A stretch of 64,000 nucleotides of DNA from Streptomyces sp. SKN60 (GCF_026236535.1 NZ_JAHTMW010000024.1:1-64000); one strand, 5' to 3'. Numbered from the stretch's first letter, positions 20,636-30,493 are shown. A program made the numbers and translations. The notes: a model not told the origin generated them from the letters alone.

Positions 20636-21199
20636 TTACGCCTCGACGCCCGCCTCCCGCAGCACCTTCAGGAACTCCCGCATCCACGCCGGATGGTCCG
20701 GCCACGCCCGCGACGACACCAGCTTGCCGTCCACCACCGCCGTCGTGTCCTGGAAGCTCGCGCCCGCCGCCTGCATGTCCAGTTCGAGGGCCGGGTACGC
20801 CGTCACGCGCCGGCCCTCCAGGGAGCCGAGGGCGGCGGTCAGCAGCGGGCCGTGGCAGATCTGGGCGACCGGCTTGTCGGCGTCGAAGAAGGACTTCAGG
20901 ATCTTGCGGAGCTCCGGGTCGTTGCGCAGGTACTCCGGCGCCCGGCCGCCCGGGATCACCACCGCCGCGTAGTCGCCCGGGTCGACCTCGGAGAAGGCCA
21001 GGTCGGCGGGCCAGGTGTAGCCGGGCTTCTCGGTGTACGTGTCGTAGCCCGGTTCGAAGTCGTGGACCACGAAGCGGAGCTGCTTGCGGGCGGGGGCCGC
21101 GATGTCGACCTCGTACCCCTCTTCGAGCAGCCGCTGGTAGGGGTACATCACCTCCAGCGACTCCGCCGCGTCCCCGGTCACGATCAAGATCTTCGCCAT
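20636..21199 (-). CDS. DJ-1/PfpI family protein
   Basis: This 187-residue protein has the DJ-1/PfpI fold with the nucleophile elbow QICHGP and reactive Cys115. An N-terminal Glu in ESLE is in the expected place. Family members act as glyoxalases, deglycases or chaperones, and some are proteases in oligomeric form; which applies here is open. The ATG at 21199 follows GGGAG and matches the beginning of the first strand (MAKILIVTG). An in-frame ATG further upstream gives a non-conserved extension. Confidence 0.88.
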   Translation of the reverse strand: MAKILIVTGDAAESLEVMYPYQRLLEEGYEVDIAAPARKQLRFVVHDFEPGYDTYTEKPGYTWPADLAFSEVDPGDYAAVVIPGGRAPEYLRNDPELRKILKSFFDADKPVAQICHGPLLTAALGSLEGRRVTAYPALELDMQAAGASFQDTTAVVDGKLVSSRAWPDHPAWMREFLKVLREAGVEA

Positions 21200-21602
21200 G
21201 GCGACTCCCAGGTCTGTCCAGATCTCCGATGTCGGTGTACCCGTCGTACCCGTCGTGTGTGCCCCGTCGAAACATTCGTCGCTGTCCACAGTGTCAAACT
21301 TCCCGCCCCTCTTTTGTACACATAAGGCTCATGACGGCCGGGGGGTCAACAGCGATAGGCTTTTCCCGTGATCAGCGCGATACGCCATGGGGGCAGCGCA
21401 GCCCCCGGCATCCGCCCGGTTCGCCTCAGCGGCCGGGCCGACGGCGCGTTCGCCGAGATCCCCCGTCCGGTGGCCGAGAAGCGCCCGGACATCTCTCATC
21501 GCGGCATAACGTCTCTTACTACGACAGGTACCACCGCGTCGTGGCGTTGTGCCCTTTCTTCCACCGACGTCACGCAACGGCGCGCGACAGGAGTCAGAGG
21601 AC
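21200..21602. other. divergent intergenic region, PfpI / NAD-GDH
   Basis: This 403-bp region contains an exact 9-bp tandem GTACCCGTC (21237-21254). It also has an AT-richer patch around 21310-21335, probably promoter DNA for one of the two divergent genes. I found no consensus promoter pair I would defend. The large dehydrogenase has AGAGG as its ribosome-binding site. Confidence 0.5.
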
Positions 21603-24600
21603 ATGCAGACCAAGCTGGACGAAGCCAAGGCCGAGCTGCTCGATCGGGCCGCCCGGGTAGCTGAGAACAGCCCGGTCGGGGGGCGACTTCCGACAGGGCC
21701 CGACGGGAAGCGTCCGGACCACGCGACCGTGCTCGACTACCTCCAGCGCTACTACCTGCACACCGCGCCCGAGGACCTGACCGACCGCGACCCCGTGGAC
21801 GTGTTCGGCGCCGCGCTCTCGCACTACCGCCTCGCGGAGAACCGTCCGCAGGGCACCGCGAACGTCCGCGTGCACACCCCGACGGTCGAGGAGAACGGCT
21901 GGACCTGCAGCCACTCCGTCGTCGAGGTCGTCACCGACGACATGCCCTTCCTCGTCGACTCCGTGACCAACGAGCTGTCCCGTCAGGGCCGCGGCATCCA
22001 CGTGGTCATCCACCCGCAGGTCCTGGTCCGCCGCGACGTCACCGGCAAGCTCATCGAGGTGCTCGCCAAGGAGCCCGAGACCAAGGCGGGCAAGGCCGGC
22101 AAGGCCGCCGCCGAGCGCCCGCACGACGTGCTCGTCGAGTCCTGGATCCACGTCGAGATCGACCGCGAGACCGACAAGGCCGACCTCAAGCAGATCACCA
22201 ACGACCTGCTGCGCGTCCTGTCCGACGTCCGCGAGGCCGTCGAGGACTGGGAGAAGATGCGCGAGGCCGCGCTGCGCCTCGCCGACGGCCTGCCCGACGA
22301 GCCCACCGCCTCCGACCTGCGCCCGACCGAGGTCGAAGAGGCCCGCGAGCTGCTCCGCTGGCTCTCCGAGGACCACTTCACCTTCCTCGGCTACCGCGAG
22401 TACGAGCTGGTCAACGGTGACGCCCTGGCCGCCGTGCCCGGCACCGGCCTCGGCATCCTGCGCTCCGACCCGCACCACAGCGGCGACGACAACCACGCCC
22501 ACCCGGTCTCCCCGTCCTTCAGCCGGCTGCCCGCCGACGCCCGGGCCAAGGCCCGCGAGCACAAGCTGCTGATCCTGACGAAGGCCAACAGCCGCTCGAC
22601 CGTGCACCGCCCCTCGTACCTCGACTACGTGGGCGTGAAGAAGTTCGACGCCGACGGCAACGTCATCGGCGAGCGCCGCTTCCTCGGCCTGTTCTCCTCG
22701 GCCGCGTACACCGAGTCCGTGCGCCGCGTCCCGGTCATCAAGCGCAAGGTCCAGGAGGTCCTGGAGGGCGCCGGCTTCTCGCCGAGCAGCCACGACGGCC
22801 GCGACCTGCTCCAGATCCTGGAGACCTACCCGCGCGACGAGCTGTTCCAGACCCCGGTCGACGAACTGCGCTCCATCGTCACCAGCGTCCTGTACCTGCA
22901 GGAGCGCCGCCGGCTGCGGCTCTACCTGCGCCAGGACGAGTACGGCCGCTACTACTCGGCCCTCGTCTACCTGCCGCGCGACCGTTACACCACCCGCGTC
23001 CGGCTGCGGATCATCGACCTCCTCAAGGAGGAGCTGAACGGCACCAGCGTCGACTTCACGGCCTGGAACACCGAGTCGATCCTCTCCCGGCTGCACTTCG
23101 TCATCCGCGTCGAGCCCGGCACCGAGCTGGCCAAGCTCACCGAGGCCGACGTCGACCGCATCGAGTCCCGGCTCGCCGACGCCACCCGCTCCTGGGCCGA
23201 CGGCTTCGCCGAGGCGCTCAACGCCGAGTGCGGCGAGGAGCGCGCCGCCGAGCTGCTGCGCCGCTACGGCAACGCCTTCCCCGAGGGCTACAAGGCCGAC
23301 CACTCGCCGCGCGCCGCCGTCGCCGACCTCCAGCACCTGGAGGCCCTCGCCGACAGCGAGAAGGACTTCGCGCTCTCCCTCTACGAGCCGGTCGCGTCCG
23401 GCTCCGGCGAGCGCCGTTTCAAGATCTACAAGACCGGCGAGCAGATCTCCCTCTCCGCCGTCCTGCCGGTGCTCAACCGGCTGGGCGTCGAGGTCACCGA
23501 CGAGCGCCCCTACGAGCTGCGCTGCGCCGACCGCACCCACGCCTGGGTCTACGACTTCGGCCTGCGGATGCCCACGCCCACCGGCAACGGCGACTACCTC
23601 GGCGACGACGCCCGCGAGCGCTTCCAGGAGGCCTTCGCCGCCACCTGGACCGGCGAGGCCGAGAACGACGGCTTCAACTCGCTGGTGCTGTCCGCCGGGC
23701 TGACCTGGCGCGAGGCGATGGTGCTGCGCGCCTACGCCAAGTACCTGCGGCAGGCCGGTTCGACCTTCAGTCAGGACTACATGGAGGACACCCTCCGCAA
23801 CAACGTCCACACCACCCGGCTGCTCGTCAACCTCTTCGAGGCGCGGATGGCGCCGGAGCGGCAGCGCGCCGGCACCGAGCTGATCGACGGACTCCTGGAG
23901 GAGCTGGACGGCGCCCTGGACCAGGTCGCCTCCCTCGACGAGGACCGCATCCTGCGTTCCTTCCTCACCGTCATCAAGGCCACGCTCCGGACGAACTTCT
24001 TCCAGAAGGCGGAGAACGGCCGGCCGCACCCGTACGTGTCGATGAAGTTCGACCCGCAGGCCATCCCCGACCTGCCGGCGCCGCGCCCGGCCTTCGAGAT
24101 CTGGGTGTACTCGCCGCGCGTCGAGGGCGTCCACCTGCGCTTCGGCAAGGTCGCCCGAGGCGGCCTGCGCTGGTCCGACCGCCGTGAGGACTTCCGTACG
24201 GAGATCCTCGGCCTGGTCAAGGCGCAGATGGTGAAGAACACCGTCATCGTGCCGGTCGGCGCCAAGGGCGGCTTCGTCGCCAAGCAGCTCCCGGACCCGT
24301 CCGTGGACCGGGACGCGTGGCTGGCCGAGGGCATCGCCTCGTACAAGACCTTCATCTCCGCCCTCCTCGACATCACCGACAACCTGGTGGCCGGCGAGGT
24401 TGTGCCCCCGGCGGACGTGGTCCGCCACGACGAGGACGACACCTACCTGGTCGTCGCCGCCGACAAGGGCACCGCGACCTTCTCCGACATCGCCAACGGC
24501 GTGGCGCAGGACTACGGCTTCTGGCTGGGCGACGCCTTCGCCTCCGGCGGCTCCGCCGGCTACGACCACAAGGGCATGGGCATCACCGCCCGCGGCGCCT

Positions 24601-26585
24601 GGGAGTCGGTCAAGCGGCACTTCCGCGAGCTGGGCCACGACACCCAGACCGAGGACTTCACCGTGGTCGGCGTCGGAGACATGTCCGGTGACGTCTTCGG
24701 CAACGGCATGCTGCTCTCCGAGCACATCCGCCTCGTCGCGGCCTTCGACCACCGCCACATCTTCATCGACCCGAACCCGGACGCGGCCACCTCGTACGCC
24801 GAGCGCCGCCGGCTCTTCGACCTGCCGCGCTCGTCGTGGGCGGACTACAACACGGAGCTGCTGTCCGCGGGCGGCGGCATCCACCCCCGTACCGCCAAGT
24901 CCATCCCGGTCAACGCGCAGATGCGGGCCGCCCTCGGCATCGAGGACGGGATCACCAAGCTGACCCCCGCCGAGCTGATGAAGTCGATCCTGCAGTCGCC
25001 CGTCGACCTGCTGTGGAACGGCGGCATCGGTACGTACGTGAAGTCGAGCGCCGAGTCGAACGCCGAGGTCGGCGACAAGGCCAACGACGCCATCCGCGTC
25101 GACGGCCAGGACGTGCGCGCCAAGGTCATCGGCGAGGGCGGCAACCTCGGCGCGACCCAGCTGGGCCGCATCGAGTTCGCCCGCACCGGCGGCCCGGCCG
25201 GCGAGGGCGGCAAGGTCAACACCGACGCCATCGACAACAGCGCCGGCGTGGACACCTCCGACCACGAGGTCAACATCAAGATCCTGCTGAACGGTCTGGT
25301 CGCCGAGGGCGACATGACCCTCAAGCAGCGCAACAAGATCCTCGCCGAGATGACGGACGAGGTCGGCGCGCTGGTGCTGCGCAACAACTACGCGCAGAAC
25401 ACCGCCCTGGCCAACGCCATCGCCCAGTCGCCGTCCCTGCTCCACGCCCACCAGCGCTTCATGCGCCGGCTCGGCCGCGACGGGGCGCTCGACCGCTCGC
25501 TGGAGTTCCTGCCCAACGACCGGCAGATCCGCGACCTGCTCAACAACGCCAGGGGCCTGTCCCAGCCGGAGCTCGCCGTCCTCCTCGCGTACACCAAGAT
25601 CACGGTGGCCGACGAGCTGATCGGCACCGATCTGCCGGACGACCCGTACCTGCGCGGGCTGCTGCACGCCTACTTCCCGACGCAGCTGCGCGACACCTTC
25701 GCCGAGGCCGTCGACACCCACCCGCTGCGCCGGGAGATCATCACCACGGTCCTGGTCAACGACACCGTCAACACCGGTGGCTCGACCTTCCTGCACCGCC
25801 TCCGCGAGGAGACCGGCGCGTCGATCGAGGAGATCGTGCGCGCGCAGACCGCGGCCCGCGCGATCTTCCGCCTGGGCGAGGTCTGGGACGCCGTCGAGGA
25901 CCTCGACAACAAGGTGGCCGCCGAGTTCCAGACCCGGATGCGCCTGCACTCGCGCCGCCTGGTCGAGCGCGGCACCCGCTGGCTGCTCAACAACCGGCCG
26001 CAGCCGCTCCGGATCGGCGAGACCATCGAGTTCTTCGCGGAGCGGGTCGAGCAGGTCTGGGAGAAGCTGCCGCAGCTGCTGCGCGGCTCGGACCTGGAGT
26101 GGTACCAGTCGATCCTGGAGGAGCTGACCGGTGTCGGCGTCCCGGATGAGCTGGCGCTGCGCGTGGCCGGGTTCTCCTCCGCCTTCCCGACGCTCGACAT
26201 CGTCGCGATCGCGGACCGCACCGGCAAGGACCCGCTGGCGGTCGCCGAGGTCTACTACGACCTGGCGGACCGGCTGCGGATCTCCGACCTGATGGACCGG
26301 ATCATCGAGCTGCCGCGCAACGACCGCTGGCAGTCCATGGCCCGCGCCTCCATCCGCGAGGACCTCTTCGCGGCGCACGCCGGGCTCACCTCCGACGTCC
26401 TGTCGGCCGGGAACGGCACCTCCACCCCGGAGCAGCGGTTCAAGGACTGGGAGGACAAGAACGCGGCGATCCTGGGCCGCGCGCGCACGACCCTGGAGGA
26501 GATCCAGGGCTCGGACGCGTTCGACCTGGCGAACCTGTCGGTCGCGATGCGGACGATGCGCACCCTGCTCCGTACGCACAGCTAG
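21603..26585 (+). CDS. NAD-dependent glutamate dehydrogenase, large type
   Basis: This is a 1660-residue enzyme of the GDH-180 class, which catalyses reversible oxidative deamination of glutamate to 2-oxoglutarate with NAD. The long N-terminal regulatory part has ACT-like segments (TCSHSVVEVVTDDMPFLVD). The catalytic block lies at about 865-900 (GGLRWSDRREDFRTEILGLV, then KAQMVKNTVIVPVGAKGGF, with the active-site lysines). A long C-terminal helical region closes the protein. Length and motifs match the family first described in S. clavuligerus. It is monocistronic, with its own terminator. Class membership is certain; regulation is not visible. Confidence 0.96.
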   Translation: MQTKLDEAKAELLDRAARVAENSPVGGRLPTGPDGKRPDHATVLDYLQRYYLHTAPEDLTDRDPVDVFGAALSHYRLAENRPQGTANVRVHTPTVEENGWTCSHSVVEVVTDDMPFLVDSVTNELSRQGRGIHVVIHPQVLVRRDVTGKLIEVLAKEPETKAGKAGKAAAERPHDVLVESWIHVEIDRETDKADLKQITNDLLRVLSDVREAVEDWEKMREAALRLADGLPDEPTASDLRPTEVEEARELLRWLSEDHFTFLGYREYELVNGDALAAVPGTGLGILRSDPHHSGDDNHAHPVSPSFSRLPADARAKAREHKLLILTKANSRSTVHRPSYLDYVGVKKFDADGNVIGERRFLGLFSSAAYTESVRRVPVIKRKVQEVLEGAGFSPSSHDGRDLLQILETYPRDELFQTPVDELRSIVTSVLYLQERRRLRLYLRQDEYGRYYSALVYLPRDRYTTRVRLRIIDLLKEELNGTSVDFTAWNTESILSRLHFVIRVEPGTELAKLTEADVDRIESRLADATRSWADGFAEALNAECGEERAAELLRRYGNAFPEGYKADHSPRAAVADLQHLEALADSEKDFALSLYEPVASGSGERRFKIYKTGEQISLSAVLPVLNRLGVEVTDERPYELRCADRTHAWVYDFGLRMPTPTGNGDYLGDDARERFQEAFAATWTGEAENDGFNSLVLSAGLTWREAMVLRAYAKYLRQAGSTFSQDYMEDTLRNNVHTTRLLVNLFEARMAPERQRAGTELIDGLLEELDGALDQVASLDEDRILRSFLTVIKATLRTNFFQKAENGRPHPYVSMKFDPQAIPDLPAPRPAFEIWVYSPRVEGVHLRFGKVARGGLRWSDRREDFRTEILGLVKAQMVKNTVIVPVGAKGGFVAKQLPDPSVDRDAWLAEGIASYKTFISALLDITDNLVAGEVVPPADVVRHDEDDTYLVVAADKGTATFSDIANGVAQDYGFWLGDAFASGGSAGYDHKGMGITARGAWESVKRHFRELGHDTQTEDFTVVGVGDMSGDVFGNGMLLSEHIRLVAAFDHRHIFIDPNPDAATSYAERRRLFDLPRSSWADYNTELLSAGGGIHPRTAKSIPVNAQMRAALGIEDGITKLTPAELMKSILQSPVDLLWNGGIGTYVKSSAESNAEVGDKANDAIRVDGQDVRAKVIGEGGNLGATQLGRIEFARTGGPAGEGGKVNTDAIDNSAGVDTSDHEVNIKILLNGLVAEGDMTLKQRNKILAEMTDEVGALVLRNNYAQNTALANAIAQSPSLLHAHQRFMRRLGRDGALDRSLEFLPNDRQIRDLLNNARGLSQPELAVLLAYTKITVADELIGTDLPDDPYLRGLLHAYFPTQLRDTFAEAVDTHPLRREIITTVLVNDTVNTGGSTFLHRLREETGASIEEIVRAQTAARAIFRLGEVWDAVEDLDNKVAAEFQTRMRLHSRRLVERGTRWLLNNRPQPLRIGETIEFFAERVEQVWEKLPQLLRGSDLEWYQSILEELTGVGVPDELALRVAGFSSAFPTLDIVAIADRTGKDPLAVAEVYYDLADRLRISDLMDRIIELPRNDRWQSMARASIREDLFAAHAGLTSDVLSAGNGTSTPEQRFKDWEDKNAAILGRARTTLEEIQGSDAFDLANLSVAMRTMRTLLRTHS

Positions 26586-26600
26586 TCCCGCTTGCGGGAA

Positions 26601-26646
26601 GGGGCGCCCCCGTCGGTCTTCGTGACCGGCGGGGGCGCCCCCTTTT
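26601..26646 (+). terminator. NAD-GDH terminator
   Basis: GGGGCGCCCCCG (26601-26612) pairs with CGGGGGCGCCCC (within 26630-26642). An inner CGGT-ACCG step and a CTTCGTG loop complete the hairpin, which is followed by TTTT. It may also act on the convergent GT87 gene. Confidence 0.9.
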
Positions 26647-26652
26647 GCGCGT

Positions 26653-26696
26653 GTACGGCGTTGCGTACGGCGTGCGTACGGCATGCGTACGGTTAC
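26653..26696. repeat. imperfect 11-12 bp tandem repeat
   Basis: Four units begin with GTACGG: GTACGGCGTTGC, GTACGGCGTGC, GTACGGCATGC and GTACGGTTAC. The array runs up to and into the stop codon of the minus-strand GT87 gene at 26693. Confidence 0.85.
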
Positions 26697-28015
26697 GAGG
26701 TCACCGTCGCCGTCCACAGGCGCCGCGCGGCCACCACCGCCGCCGCGAGCAGCAGGGCGTTGCGGGCCGTCATGACGGCGAGGCCCTGCCAGGTGCCGGC
26801 GACGACGTCCTCGTACAGGACGGGGTACGCGAGGGCGCTGAGCGCGGCGGCCGGCAGGAGCAGCAGGGCGACCGGGCGCATGACGGTGGCCCGGGAGGTC
26901 AGACAGACGGCGGCGAGGCCGAGCAGCCAGATCAGGTACTGGGGGCTGATCACCCGGCTGGTGACGGTGAAGAGCAGCACGGCGGCGAGGGCCGCGTCGA
27001 GCGGGGTGGCCGCGGTCCAGCGATGCGCCCGGATGCGCCAGAACACCAGCCAGATGAAGGCGGCCGCGGTCAGGAACAGCGCCAGGTGCCCGACGGTGGA
27101 GACGTACGGGCCGACGTACTCGAAGGCGCCGAAGCGGAACTGGACGCCGCCGGGCCACAGGCCGGTGGCCCGGGCGAGGGCCAGGGCGGTGCCGCCGAGG
27201 GACTCGATCTGCACGCCCCGGTCGCCCTGCTGGCGCAGGAAGCCGAGGGGCTCGGCGAAGAGCAGGGCGAGGACGGCGAGCAGGGTCAGCGCGGTGACGG
27301 CGGCGGCGGTCCAGGCCTCGCGGGTGGTGCGGCCGCGCGGGGTGCCGATCAGCGCGAGCGCGGGCCAGACCTTGACCATCGCGCCGAGTCCGGCGAGGAC
27401 GCCGCCGATCCGGTGGGCGGCGGCCGGGCGGGCGGTGAGGGCGAGCAGGGCGAGGACGGCGAGGGCGGTGGTCTGCACGTCGTAGCGGGCGAGCGGGATG
27501 TGCAGGAGCAGCGGCAGGCCGAGGGTCCAGTACCAGGCGCCGTGGGTGAGCCGGGCGCGGTCGGCGCCGGCGAGCGCGACGGTGACGACGGCGTCGGCGA
27601 GCAGCGCGAGGGCGACGAAGGCCTGGAAGTAGCTGAGCCAGGGCAGCGCGCCGGGCGCCATGATGACCAGGCCGGCGCCCGGCGGGTACTGCCAGGTGAC
27701 GTCGCCGGGCGGGAAGGTGCCGTGCGCGAACTGGCCGTACCAGTACCGGTAGAGGAGGGAGACCTCGCTGCCCACGCCGCCGATGCCGAGGTCGTCGCGG
27801 ATCAGGAGCAGCAGCATTCCGGCCCGGGTGAGCAGCCAGACGGCGGCGAGGGCGAGCAGCGGGCCGCGCCCGACGGTCACGAAGGTGGCGGAGGTGAAGG
27901 TCTCCGACTCGAAGGGCGAGCGGGTGAGGGCGGGCGGCGGCGCGTGCGTGTCGTGCGGGGCTTCGGTGGTGCGGGCCGCGTGGGGGGTGTCCTGCGGGGG
28001 CGGGTCGGTCGTCAC
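26693..28015 (-). CDS. GT87-family membrane glycosyltransferase
   Basis: This 440-residue protein has about ten transmembrane helices and matches GT87 (DUF2029) transferases. These use polyprenyl-phosphate sugars outside the membrane; mycobacterial PimE is an example. Supporting motifs are the membrane-proximal WQYPPGAGLVIMAPGA loop, GLGAMVKVWPAL and SRVISPQYLIWLLGLAAV. The GTG at 28015 is 20 bp after the exporter ATPase gene, so all three genes of this cluster can be one transcript. The sugar and acceptor are unknown. Its partners suggest a role in a cell-surface glycan. Confidence 0.85.
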   Translation of the reverse strand: MTTDPPPQDTPHAARTTEAPHDTHAPPPALTRSPFESETFTSATFVTVGRGPLLALAAVWLLTRAGMLLLLIRDDLGIGGVGSEVSLLYRYWYGQFAHGTFPPGDVTWQYPPGAGLVIMAPGALPWLSYFQAFVALALLADAVVTVALAGADRARLTHGAWYWTLGLPLLLHIPLARYDVQTTALAVLALLALTARPAAAHRIGGVLAGLGAMVKVWPALALIGTPRGRTTREAWTAAAVTALTLLAVLALLFAEPLGFLRQQGDRGVQIESLGGTALALARATGLWPGGVQFRFGAFEYVGPYVSTVGHLALFLTAAAFIWLVFWRIRAHRWTAATPLDAALAAVLLFTVTSRVISPQYLIWLLGLAAVCLTSRATVMRPVALLLLPAAALSALAYPVLYEDVVAGTWQGLAVMTARNALLLAAAVVAARRLWTATVTS

Positions 28016-28034
28016 CCCACCGGACTGTAGTCCG

Positions 28035-28844
28035 CTATGTCCTCTTTGTTGTGGTCTTGGTGGCCGTTCCGGTGAAGTGTTCGTACGCCGCCACGACCTC
28101 GTCCGCCGGTCCGTCCATGCGCAGTTCGCCCGCCTCCAGCCACAGCGCCCGGTCGCAGGTCTCGGTGATGGTGGAGTTCGAGTGGCTGACCAGGAAGACC
28201 GTGCCCGCCTCGGCGCGCAGTTCGTCGATCCGCTTCTGGCTGCGGCGGCGGAAGGCCGCGTCGCCGGTGGCCAGGGCCTCGTCGATGAGCAGCACGTCAT
28301 GGCCGCGGGCGGCGGCGATGGAGAAGCGGAGCCGGGCGCCCATGCCGGAGGAGTAGGTGCGCATCGGCAGCGAGACGAAGTCGCCCTTGTCGTTGATCCC
28401 GGAGAAGTCGACGATGTCGGCGTACCGGGCGGTGATCTCCTGGCGGCTCATGCCCATGGCGAGCCCGCCCAGGATCACGTTCCGCTCGCCGGTCAGATCG
28501 CCCATCAGGGCGGCGTTGACGCCGAGCAGGGCGGGGCGGCCCTGGGTGTAGATCCGGCCCTCGCTGGTCGGGAGGAGTCCGGCGACCGCCTTCAGGAGGG
28601 TCGACTTCCCCGATCCGTTCGAACCGATCAGGCCGATCGCCTCGCCCCGGTACGCGGCGAAGCTCACGCCCTTCACGGCGTGGACGCTCCGGGTGCTCCG
28701 GGGGCCGCTGCGCTCGGTGTACGTGATGTGGACGCCGTCGGCGACGACGGTGGGCGTGCGGGGGGCGGGGTTCGCGGACTCGGCGGACTCGGCGCTCTCG
28801 GTCTCGGGTCCAGTCTCGGGTCCGGCAGTCTCGGTCTCAGCCAC
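28035..28844 (-). CDS. polysaccharide ABC exporter ATPase, TagH/RfbE type
   Basis: This 269-residue ATPase has Walker A GSNGSGKST, signature YSSGMGARLRF, Walker B VLLIDEAL and a downstream switch His in LVSHSNS. It belongs to the TagH/RfbE/Wzt group, which energises export of teichoic acids, O-antigens or other lipid-linked glycans. The first 35 residues are rich in Glu/Ser/Ala and variable. The GTG at 28844 is preceded by GAGGAGACC and overlaps the permease stop by eight bases, so translation is coupled. Confidence 0.9.
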   Translation of the reverse strand: MAETETAGPETGPETESAESAESANPAPRTPTVVADGVHITYTERSGPRSTRSVHAVKGVSFAAYRGEAIGLIGSNGSGKSTLLKAVAGLLPTSEGRIYTQGRPALLGVNAALMGDLTGERNVILGGLAMGMSRQEITARYADIVDFSGINDKGDFVSLPMRTYSSGMGARLRFSIAAARGHDVLLIDEALATGDAAFRRRSQKRIDELRAEAGTVFLVSHSNSTITETCDRALWLEAGELRMDGPADEVVAAYEHFTGTATKTTTKRT

Positions 28845-29754
28845 GGCCGTAGGTCTCCTCGGCCTTCCAGAAGTAGACGAAGCCGCCCGCGAAGGCGAGC
28901 AGCGCCCAGCCGGCCGCCAGCGCCCACACGTGCGGCGGCAGCTGGTCGGCGGTGAAGCTCTCGACAAGGGCGAAGCGCATCAGGTCGATGTAGACGGCGG
29001 CCGGATTGGCCCGGAGCAGCAGCACCACCGCGTGCGGCAGACCGCGGCCCTCGGTGACGTGGGCGATGGACCACATCACGCCGGAGGCGTACATCCAGGT
29101 GCGCAGCAGGAACGGCATCAGCTGCGCGATGTCGGGCGTACGGGCCGCTAGCCGGGCCATCGCGAGCGCGAGCCCGGTGCTGAACAGCGCCTGCAGGGCC
29201 AGCGCGGGCACCGCGAGCAGCCAGCTCGGGCGCGGGAACTCGCCGAAGCAGAACAGGATCACGACCAGCGCGCCGAGCGAGAAGACCAGCTGCTGGAGCT
29301 GCTGCAGCGCGAGCGCGATCGGCAGACTGGCGCGCGGGAAGTGCAGCGCCCGGACCAGACCGAGGTTGCCGCTGACGGCGCGGGTGCCGGTCATGAGCGT
29401 TTGCGAGGTGAAGGTCCACACGAAGACGCCGGTGATCAGGAACGGCACATAGTCCGGGATGCCGTGCTGCACGTCCATGAGGACGCCGAAGATCGCGTAG
29501 TAGACGGCGGCGTTGAGCAGCGGGGTCATCACCTGCCAGACCTGGCCGAGCCTGGCCTGGCTGTACTGCGCCGTCAGCCTGGCCGTCGCGAAGGCGGTGA
29601 TGAAGTCCCGCCGGGACCACAGCTGCCGTACGTACGCGGGGAGGGAGGGGCGCGCGCCGCTCACCGTGAGCCCGTGGCGCAGGGCGAGGGCGCGCAGCTC
29701 CTCGGAGGTCGGGGGTGCGGGCTTGTGGAGGGTGGGGATGGGGGTGGTCGTCAC
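28837..29754 (-). CDS. polysaccharide ABC exporter permease, TagG type
   Basis: This 305-residue ABC-2 permease has a cytoplasmic N-terminus with the family segment LTAQYSQARLGQVWQVMTPLL. Six transmembrane helices follow, and the protein ends near YFWKAEETYGRG. It pairs with the ATPase encoded downstream to export a polyprenyl-linked glycan across the membrane. The GTG at 29754 is first in the three-gene cluster, and its promoter region is shared with the divergent TetR gene. Confidence 0.9.
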   Translation of the reverse strand: MTTTPIPTLHKPAPPTSEELRALALRHGLTVSGARPSLPAYVRQLWSRRDFITAFATARLTAQYSQARLGQVWQVMTPLLNAAVYYAIFGVLMDVQHGIPDYVPFLITGVFVWTFTSQTLMTGTRAVSGNLGLVRALHFPRASLPIALALQQLQQLVFSLGALVVILFCFGEFPRPSWLLAVPALALQALFSTGLALAMARLAARTPDIAQLMPFLLRTWMYASGVMWSIAHVTEGRGLPHAVVLLLRANPAAVYIDLMRFALVESFTADQLPPHVWALAAGWALLAFAGGFVYFWKAEETYGRG

Positions 29755-29849
29755 GGGATCGCCTTCGATGGAACGGGTCCGTATCGTCGCTACGGGGAGG
29801 TTAGGACGTCTCGACGTCGGAACGCAACCGTCTCGTCGTCACGCGCATG

Positions 29850-29869
29850 TCTTGTAACCGCTGGTTAAG
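29850..29869. promoter_or_regulatory. inverted repeat, candidate TetR operator
   Basis: TAACC (29855-29859) and GGTTA (29863-29867) form a perfect arm pair around GCT. Flanking TCTT and AGA extend the symmetry. It lies 11 bp before the TetR start and within the 124-bp divergent promoter region, the usual place for a TetR operator. Confidence 0.55.
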
Positions 29870-29878
29870 ATCCTGTGC

Positions 29879-30493
29879 ATGACGCCACCCACCGGACCCT
29901 CGGGAACCCCTCGCCGCGCCCCCGCGGGAGCCGCCGTGCTCCGGGAGGACGTCACCGAGGCCATCCGCGCCGCCGTCTTCGAGGAACTGGCCGCGGTCGG
30001 CTTCGCCCGGATGTCCATCGAGGGCATCGCCCGCCGCGCCGGGGTCGGCAAGACCGCCGTCTACCGGCGCTGGAAGTCCAAGCTCTCGCTCGTCCTCGAC
30101 CTGGTCGGCGCCGTCACCGTGCAGGGCCTGCCCGCCCCGGCCACCGGCTCGCTGCACGGCGACGTCCGCGCCCTCCTGGAACTCGCCGCGCACGCCCTGC
30201 GCCACCCGGTGGCCTCGCAGGTCATCCCGGACCTCCTCGTCGAGGCCGCCCGGCACCCCGAGATCGCCGACAGCCTGAAGGCCGTCCTGCTCGACCCGCA
30301 GCAGGGCGTCGTCGCCCAGGTCGTCCGCGCCGCCGTCGAGCGCGGCGAACTGCCGGCGGACGCCGACCCCGACCGCGCCCTGGACCTCGTGATGGGCCCG
30401 CTCTACTGGCGGCTCGTCGTGGTGCGCACCGAGCCGCCGAAGGGCTACCTCGACGACCTGGCGCGCTCGGCGGTGGCCGCGCTCACCACGTAA
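29879..30493 (+). CDS. TetR-family transcriptional regulator
   Basis: This 204-residue protein has an N-terminal helix-turn-helix (residues about 23-70, MSIEGIARRAGVGKTAVYRRW) and a C-terminal all-helical ligand domain of the TetR_C_11 type. It is divergent from the glycan exporter operon. An inverted repeat sits in the shared promoter, so it probably represses itself and the exporter. The ligand is unknown. Its stop codon lies inside a 14-bp tandem duplication. Confidence 0.88.
   Translation: MTPPTGPSGTPRRAPAGAAVLREDVTEAIRAAVFEELAAVGFARMSIEGIARRAGVGKTAVYRRWKSKLSLVLDLVGAVTVQGLPAPATGSLHGDVRALLELAAHALRHPVASQVIPDLLVEAARHPEIADSLKAVLLDPQQGVVAQVVRAAVERGELPADADPDRALDLVMGPLYWRLVVVRTEPPKGYLDDLARSAVAALTT

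Noticed and set aside
21594..27158. Very long open frame of about 1850 codons on the minus strand opposite NAD-GDH
   Set aside because: It mirrors the GC-rich third positions of the real gene, has no known domain and is composed of Val/Gly/Asp/Leu-rich shadow sequence.
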